A stretch of DNA of 64,000 nt from Paenibacillus_V sp046244365 (GTDB taxonomy: Bacteria; Bacillota; Bacilli; Paenibacillales; NBRC-103111). Positions 59,050-64,000 of this stretch are shown here, one piece after another (position 1 is the first letter of the stretch; each line of letters starts with the position of its first letter). The DNA lies in NCBI RefSeq assembly GCF_046244365.1, contig NZ_CP176395.1, forward strand, positions 6,634,001 to 6,698,000, given 5' to 3'. Position numbers and translations under genes: made by a program. A model generated the notes under the pieces. The model did no database searches. It was not told the DNA's origin and saw only the letters and a program-made list of their open reading frames with translations.

Positions 59050-60143
59050 GAAGGTCTCCTCCCGAGAATCATTTGGCGGATGCGCAAATATCCCCACAAG
59101 CAGACCGGGAACACATAGGCAAACCCAATGATGAACCGGCTATACAGCTCTTGCCAGCGGTCGTTTTCATTGAAATACGGACGATGGAACAGCAGGATAA
59201 CGAACATCGCAAGCAGCAGAACGATCAGCGTTCTGTTCGAATGGGTAATGCCGAACAGCCGGTTTGCGGCAGTGGCGCTCCAGAACAGGAAAGGCATCCA
59301 TGTCGTGGAGACCACGAACAAATAGAAGGCTAGGAAGATGAGCTCCAAACGTTCGAGAAAATGGAATTCGATAACTTTCAAAATAGTAAGTGTCGGTTCG
59401 TTCGTATCGAGTATTCCTTCCGGGCTGAAAAAGACGAAGCAGATGACTGTGATGCCCATATAAACTAGCATCGTAAGGGTGTTCGCAATCACGATGCCGG
59501 CGGATGCGGACTCTTTTTTCCGGAGAAACGGATATAGGAAAAAAGCAATCTCGAAACCGTCGAAGGAAGTGACCGTATCGGGGACGGCTTTCAACACAGG
59601 CATCCAGCCTTCCTTCAATACGGGAAGCAGGTAGAGCCAATGAAAATCCGGAAAGGCGAACAAATAGAAGAAAGGCATCCAGATCAAGATGAGAAAGACG
59701 AGCTCCGAGTATCTGCCCAACACGCGAACGCCTTTGCTTAAAATAAGGTAGGTGGGAATCGCAAACAGCAGGAAGAGCATGTAATCGGCGGTACGCGGCA
59801 ATATAAACGCTTTGATGAACAAGATGGCGCGGAACATAACCGTCATCGTAGCAAAAGCGAAAGCGGCGGCGATGACGAGCGCTCCCGTTTTCGCCGCCCA
59901 TTTGCCGAAGACGCGATCCAGCAAATCGATAATCGTGCCTTGGGGATACATCGCCATTATTTGCACAATGAGCAGACTTACCGCCATCGATAGCAGCCAG
60001 CTGACACCAATCGCAATCCAGCCGTCCGTGCCGGCCTTCTCCGCCAGCATACGGGGCATTTGCAGAATGCCGATGCCGACCTGCGAACCATGGATGATAA
60101 AAATATATTGCATCAGCGTGATTTCATGCCGCTTGAAATTCAT
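59046..60143 (-). CDS. GerB-type germinant receptor permease subunit (second pair)
   Basis: A 365-residue membrane protein from ATG 60143 with GGGAGGTGG upstream. It belongs to the spore-germination branch of the APC superfamily, with about ten helices and the opening HEITLMQYIFIIHGSQVGIG. GerB subunits bind the germinant amino acid or sugar within the spore inner membrane. It is the second B subunit of this operon and is translationally coupled to the following C subunit. Confidence 0.94.
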   Translation of the reverse strand: MNFKRHEITLMQYIFIIHGSQVGIGILQMPRMLAEKAGTDGWIAIGVSWLLSMAVSLLIVQIMAMYPQGTIIDLLDRVFGKWAAKTGALVIAAAFAFATMTVMFRAILFIKAFILPRTADYMLFLLFAIPTYLILSKGVRVLGRYSELVFLILIWMPFFYLFAFPDFHWLYLLPVLKEGWMPVLKAVPDTVTSFDGFEIAFFLYPFLRKKESASAGIVIANTLTMLVYMGITVICFVFFSPEGILDTNEPTLTILKVIEFHFLERLELIFLAFYLFVVSTTWMPFLFWSATAANRLFGITHSNRTLIVLLLAMFVILLFHRPYFNENDRWQELYSRFIIGFAYVFPVCLWGYLRIRQMILGRRPS

Positions 60144-60186
60144 GATCTGCCACCTCCCGAAACGGTGAGCCAGCCCGCTCCTGCCG

Positions 60187-61308
60187 TCATTTGACAGCAC
60201 CCATGTATTTGATCTTCGCCTTTACCTCGACTTGAATATCCGCTTGAGCAAGCGCAGCGCCCCAGCGATTCTGCACTTGCTTCCATTCCGGGTAACGGTA
60301 CGCGCGGGCGTATGAGCCCAGGCCGAGCGGATCGATACGGTAACGCTGGATCTTTTCGATGAGCTCTTGAAATTTCAACCGCAGCTGTTCCTCGATCATT
60401 TGCTCCAGTTTCTCCTGCTCTTTCCTGACATCGAAAGGAAACAGTTTCTCCAATATTCGAACGGTCACCCGGACTTTCATGTCGAAATGAAAGCGTCCGT
60501 TCCGGTAATCCGTCGTCACTTTAACGGAAGGGTTATAGACGGCGAGCGTGAGCTGGTTTCGATCGAAGAGGTCTTTCTTCTGACCGGCGGGAACCTTCAG
60601 CGCGAGCGAAATATCCCCCTTTTGCTTCCGCAAAATTTGCAGCAGCGCACTGTCCTGAAAACTCACGTCGGCCGCGAACTTCCCTTGCTCGTCAAGCAGC
60701 GCCGTTCCTAACAGCTCGACGTCGCCATCCTTCCTGATTTGCGAGATGGCGGGGGTTACCGCCTTGTCCGTCATTTGCCGGCGCAGTTCTTGCAGCGTCG
60801 TATTCACCGTCAGTTGTCTCCGGTTACCCGTATCGATCAGTTTGGACAGGAAGGTCGGCAGGCGGGGCTTGTCCGGCTTCATGTATTGAATGATATCCGA
60901 AACGGGCCCGTCCACGGCAACGATCCTTGCGGTGACGTTTGTTTGCGAGTCGCGGTAGAAATGATCGAGAAGCTTGGTCCACCCCTTCTGCTCCAACAAT
61001 TTTTTGCCGACCAGAATGACCTCCGTCTTCCCGTAAACGGTGAGCGCAGTTACGCTCGAATCGAACTTCTCTCTCGCTTCGCGAAACGTCGTCGCCCTGT
61101 AGCCGATTTCTTCCTCCTTGTCTTTGGCGTTCTTGTTGAACACCGGGCTGGATTCGTAAATAACCAGCTTGCCCTCGCTGTCGAGATCGATACCAAGGAC
61201 AAGGGCGATCGTCAAATCTTCCAGGTCTCGCCTATCCCCGCAACCAACAGTCAACAGGATAAGCGCGGCAAACAGCAAAAAGAGGCATAACGCTTTAACG
61301 CGTATCAT
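60187..61308 (-). CDS. Ger(x)C-family spore germination lipoprotein (first pair)
   Basis: A 373-residue lipoprotein from ATG 61308, with GAGGAG upstream and a start overlapping the gerB-type stop (ATGA). Lipobox LLTVGCGD gives lipid-modified Cys23, then DRRDLEDLTIALVLGIDLD. The C-terminal domain ends LGSYARAYRYPEWKQVQNRW. It is the intact counterpart of the second C subunit (57928-59049). Confidence 0.95.
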   Translation of the reverse strand: MIRVKALCLFLLFAALILLTVGCGDRRDLEDLTIALVLGIDLDSEGKLVIYESSPVFNKNAKDKEEEIGYRATTFREAREKFDSSVTALTVYGKTEVILVGKKLLEQKGWTKLLDHFYRDSQTNVTARIVAVDGPVSDIIQYMKPDKPRLPTFLSKLIDTGNRRQLTVNTTLQELRRQMTDKAVTPAISQIRKDGDVELLGTALLDEQGKFAADVSFQDSALLQILRKQKGDISLALKVPAGQKKDLFDRNQLTLAVYNPSVKVTTDYRNGRFHFDMKVRVTVRILEKLFPFDVRKEQEKLEQMIEEQLRLKFQELIEKIQRYRIDPLGLGSYARAYRYPEWKQVQNRWGAALAQADIQVEVKAKIKYMGAVK

Positions 61309-62405
61309 CCGCTTCTCCTCCCTTGAATCCGATCGTACACGAAGAAGTACGCAGCCAGCAGCACCGGCACCCCGAAAGCGCCGAACAATGCGAAGGAGCT
61401 TGCCGCCTTCATCCACTTTTCCACCAGCATGAAGGAAGGATCCAGAATGGCGGCCGTCGCAACCAGCGAGCCGATCAGCAGCGCCAAATACGTCTTCGGA
61501 TCAATCCGCGAAAACAGCTTGTTCCCACAGTACGCAATAACGAACATGTCGGGGATCCACGATGTAGAGATCATGAACATGTAAACGGCCAAGAAGACGA
61601 TATCCAATCGTTCCACGAAGCGGAATTCGATCACCTTGAGCAGGTTAAGTGCCGGCTGATTGTACTCGATGATTTCATCTGGACTGAAATACAAGAAACA
61701 TGTCAACGTAATGACGAGATACACGATCAAGGAAAACGTATTCCCGAGGACGACGCCGAGCGCCGCCGACTTTTTATTTTTCAAATACGGATACGCGAAA
61801 AACGCGATTTCGAAGCCGGCAAACGACAACACGGTCGCCCGGACCGAATGAAGCACCGGTCCCCAGCCGTCCTTGAACAGCGGCAGCAGGTGCAGCGGAT
61901 TGCTGTCGCTTAACGGCATCAGCAGGAAAGCGGACAGCGGGATAAACATGTAAAAAACGAGCTCGGCGTATCGGCTCATCGCCTGCATGCCTTTCGAAAC
62001 GATGATAAAACTCGGGATCGCCAATAAAACAATCAGCATATACAGAGGGGTTCTTTGAATCAGCCAGCTTTTGATGATTTGTGTCGCACTGAACATGATC
62101 TCGTAGGCGAACAAGCAATAGTAAACGGCATATACCGCCGCGCCGAGCTTTCCGATCCATTTGCCGAAATAGTGCTCGAGCAGGTCGATCAACGTACCGT
62201 CCGGTCTTCTGCGCATGACGCGAATGATCAGCAGGCTAGCCGCAACGGAAATCGCGTAACCGATAAATAAAGCCAGCCAGCTGGACGATCCGCCCTTCAT
62301 CGCCAGCTCCCTCGGGAGCGACAGCTGGCCGATGCCGACCTGAAGGCCGTGAATCAAGCAAGCGAATTGCAAAAAGCTAATCTTTTGCGCTGAACGGTTG
62401 TTCAT
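61305..62405 (-). CDS. GerB-type germinant receptor permease subunit (first pair)
   Basis: A 366-residue membrane protein from ATG 62405, whose first base is the last of the gerA-type stop (TGATG); GGAGGG lies upstream. About ten helices; opening KISFLQFACLIHGLQVGIGQ and SFAGFEIAFFAYPYLKNKKS are typical. It pairs with the A subunit just upstream to form the germinant-sensing core. Confidence 0.94.
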   Translation of the reverse strand: MNNRSAQKISFLQFACLIHGLQVGIGQLSLPRELAMKGGSSSWLALFIGYAISVAASLLIIRVMRRRPDGTLIDLLEHYFGKWIGKLGAAVYAVYYCLFAYEIMFSATQIIKSWLIQRTPLYMLIVLLAIPSFIIVSKGMQAMSRYAELVFYMFIPLSAFLLMPLSDSNPLHLLPLFKDGWGPVLHSVRATVLSFAGFEIAFFAYPYLKNKKSAALGVVLGNTFSLIVYLVITLTCFLYFSPDEIIEYNQPALNLLKVIEFRFVERLDIVFLAVYMFMISTSWIPDMFVIAYCGNKLFSRIDPKTYLALLIGSLVATAAILDPSFMLVEKWMKAASSFALFGAFGVPVLLAAYFFVYDRIQGRRSG

Positions 62406-63949
62406 CAGCCGTCGCCCTCCGGCCCGCTTGTCCCTTTTCTTCGCGATTGGATCGCTTTGGTGCCATGCGGCCGCTTTATCATTCTCCACAGCGGGAGACG
62501 AACGACCGTATCCTTCCAATCGGCAAACCGGACCGGCGCGAATGGAATGCCGTATGGCATGCCGAGCGACTCCAGCGCGATCAAATGGCCGATGAGCGTC
62601 ATCAGCCCGATTACGATGCCGACGATACCGAACATATACGAGATCAGCATCATCGGGAACCGCAGCAAACGAATCGCGGCCGCCATGTCGTAATTCGGTA
62701 TGATGAACGAAGCGATCGCCGTGAACGCTACGACGATGACCATGATATTGCTGACGATCCCCGCTTGCACCGCCGCCTGACCGATGACGATACCGCCGAC
62801 GATGCCGACCGTCTGACCGATCGGAGCGGGAAGACGAACCCCCGCTTCCCGCAGCATCTCGAGCGTTACCTCCATAAGCAGCGCTTCGACGATCGGCGGG
62901 AAGGGGACCCGCTCTCGCGATTCGCCTATCGACAGAAGCAATTTCAGCGGAATGACCTCGTAATTGAAGGAAATGACGGAAATATAAACCGCCGGCAAAA
63001 AAATGGCGATAATAAATCCCAATAACCGAAGCAGCCGGATAAACGTAGCGACCAGCCAGCGAGTGCTGTAGTCGTCTACACTCTGGAAGAAGGCCATGAA
63101 GCTGACCGGTCCGATCAGAACGCTTGGCGAGCGGTCGACCACCAGCACGTATCTGCCCTGCAAAATTTGCGACGCCGCCGCATCCGGCCGTTCCGTCAAG
63201 ACGAATTGCGGAAAGGGAGAATACGCATTGTCTTCGATATATTCGACCAGCTCGCCGGTATTGATGATGGAATCGAGATTCAGCCTTCCGATACGATCCG
63301 TCAGCTCCTGCAGCAGCTCCGGACTGGCGACGTCTCCAAGATATAAAATTGTGATACTCGTCTTCCCTCTCTGTCCGACGAACATCTCCTTAATTTTGAG
63401 CTCCCGGTTCGGAATGTACCGTCTAATCAAGGCAATGTTCATGCTTGCCGTTTCGACGAATCCCTGATGGGCTCCCTTCAAGGACGATTCGATCTGCGGA
63501 TCTTCGATAGCCCGCTGCGGCCAGCCGTGCGTATCGAATATATACGCTTCATGGCTGCCGTCGATAAACAAGACGCTGCAGCCCGTTAAAATGACCGTTT
63601 CGAGCTGTGACCAGCTGCTCTCTCTACGGATGTGGCCGACCGTAACCGGCAAGTCGCCTTCCGGATCCCCTCCGTGAGTTCCACTCTGCAAGGGTCTGAT
63701 CACATCGTTATTGATAGCATTTTTATCCGTAAGCCCATCAAAAAAAGCGAGCACCGCTTCACTGCCCGACTGGGCAATCGTCAATCGCCTCAAGATAAGA
63801 TCGGGGCTATGGCTGAACTGTTTATGCAGTACCTCGATATTGTCCGCCAGCGTATCGCTAATGGGACGGTCACCATGATAGCCGGCAGTTTGGCGAACCG
63901 GCTGCTTCTTTTGACCTTTGAGCAAGCTGCGCCATAATCCCACGTTCAT
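62405..63949 (-). CDS. GerA-type germinant receptor subunit A
   Basis: A 514-residue membrane protein. ATG 63949 is two bases after AGGAGGGG; GTG 63943, eight bases after AGGAGG, is an equally good start. The soluble N-domains (to about 270) are followed by the membrane part with VVDRSPSVLIGPVSFMAFFQ, the helix-rich PFPPIVEALLMEVTLEMLRE segment and GQTVGIVGGIVIGQAAVQAG, all GerA hallmarks. It forms the ion-channel-like subunit of the receptor in the spore inner membrane. It is the first gene of the operon; only 51 bases upstream are in the window, so the forespore promoter is not seen. Confidence 0.95.
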   Translation of the reverse strand: MNVGLWRSLLKGQKKQPVRQTAGYHGDRPISDTLADNIEVLHKQFSHSPDLILRRLTIAQSGSEAVLAFFDGLTDKNAINNDVIRPLQSGTHGGDPEGDLPVTVGHIRRESSWSQLETVILTGCSVLFIDGSHEAYIFDTHGWPQRAIEDPQIESSLKGAHQGFVETASMNIALIRRYIPNRELKIKEMFVGQRGKTSITILYLGDVASPELLQELTDRIGRLNLDSIINTGELVEYIEDNAYSPFPQFVLTERPDAAASQILQGRYVLVVDRSPSVLIGPVSFMAFFQSVDDYSTRWLVATFIRLLRLLGFIIAIFLPAVYISVISFNYEVIPLKLLLSIGESRERVPFPPIVEALLMEVTLEMLREAGVRLPAPIGQTVGIVGGIVIGQAAVQAGIVSNIMVIVVAFTAIASFIIPNYDMAAAIRLLRFPMMLISYMFGIVGIVIGLMTLIGHLIALESLGMPYGIPFAPVRFADWKDTVVRLPLWRMIKRPHGTKAIQSRRKGTSGPEGDG

Positions 63950-64000
63950 CCCCTCCTCTGTCCGGACCTCGTTTTCTGGCGAAATGCCGCCCTACCGAGT

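Overview
The window looks like chromosome of an endospore-forming, Gram-positive Paenibacillaceae bacterium (Paenibacillus or Cohnella-like). The support is a spore-germinant receptor operon, a PdaA-type spore-cortex deacetylase, an S-layer-homology (SLH) surface enzyme, AAGGAGG-type ribosome sites, several GTG/TTG starts, and YesMN-type two-component and CUT1 sugar-transport modules. I see no rRNA, tRNA, phage, insertion sequence or CRISPR array.

About 1-46 kb is a large carbohydrate-degradation region made of three modules. Module 1 (minus strand, 16.8 to 1.2 kb) has a lipoprotein sugar-binding protein, two permeases, a histidine kinase plus AraC-type response regulator, a broken gene, a 1723-residue SLH/DUF4838 surface enzyme and a Tat-exported beta-helix protein. 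A second minus-strand run (24.2 to 17.1 kb) holds an IlvD/Edd sugar-acid dehydratase, a SASA acetylesterase, an M20 amidohydrolase and a GH42-like barrel enzyme. Module 2 (plus, 27.1-34.0 kb) is controlled by a divergent membrane AraC sensor; it has a binding protein, two permeases, a GH32-like propeller protein and a secreted sialidase-fold protein. Module 3 (minus, 44.4-34.1 kb) has a binding protein, a zinc-type dehydrogenase, two permeases, a 1812-residue heparinase-II/III-like enzyme and a 39-codon reading frame. It is read divergently from a GntR regulator fused to a solute-binding-protein domain. None of the three importers has its own ATPase.

From 46 to 52 kb lie pdaA and a bioA-bioD-bioF-bioH-bioC operon with a well-formed promoter and a BirA-like operator; bioB is absent. 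From 52 to 57.9 kb come an APC amino-acid permease, a repeat-rich gap, a GH20 enzyme with a divergent AraC regulator, and a small YkuD transpeptidase. The last 6 kb (minus) is a five-gene germination operon in the order A-B-C-B-C.

Repeats are the other theme. A roughly 210-bp element rich in AGTGAAC/GTTCACT occurs twice, 53 kb apart, each time in a convergent intergenic gap and followed by a simple tandem array. Independently, short tandem duplications abut or include the 3' ends of four enzyme genes. The strongest candidates for something little described are the GntR-solute-binding-protein fusion with its promoter-operator layout, and the recurring 3'-end tandem duplications.
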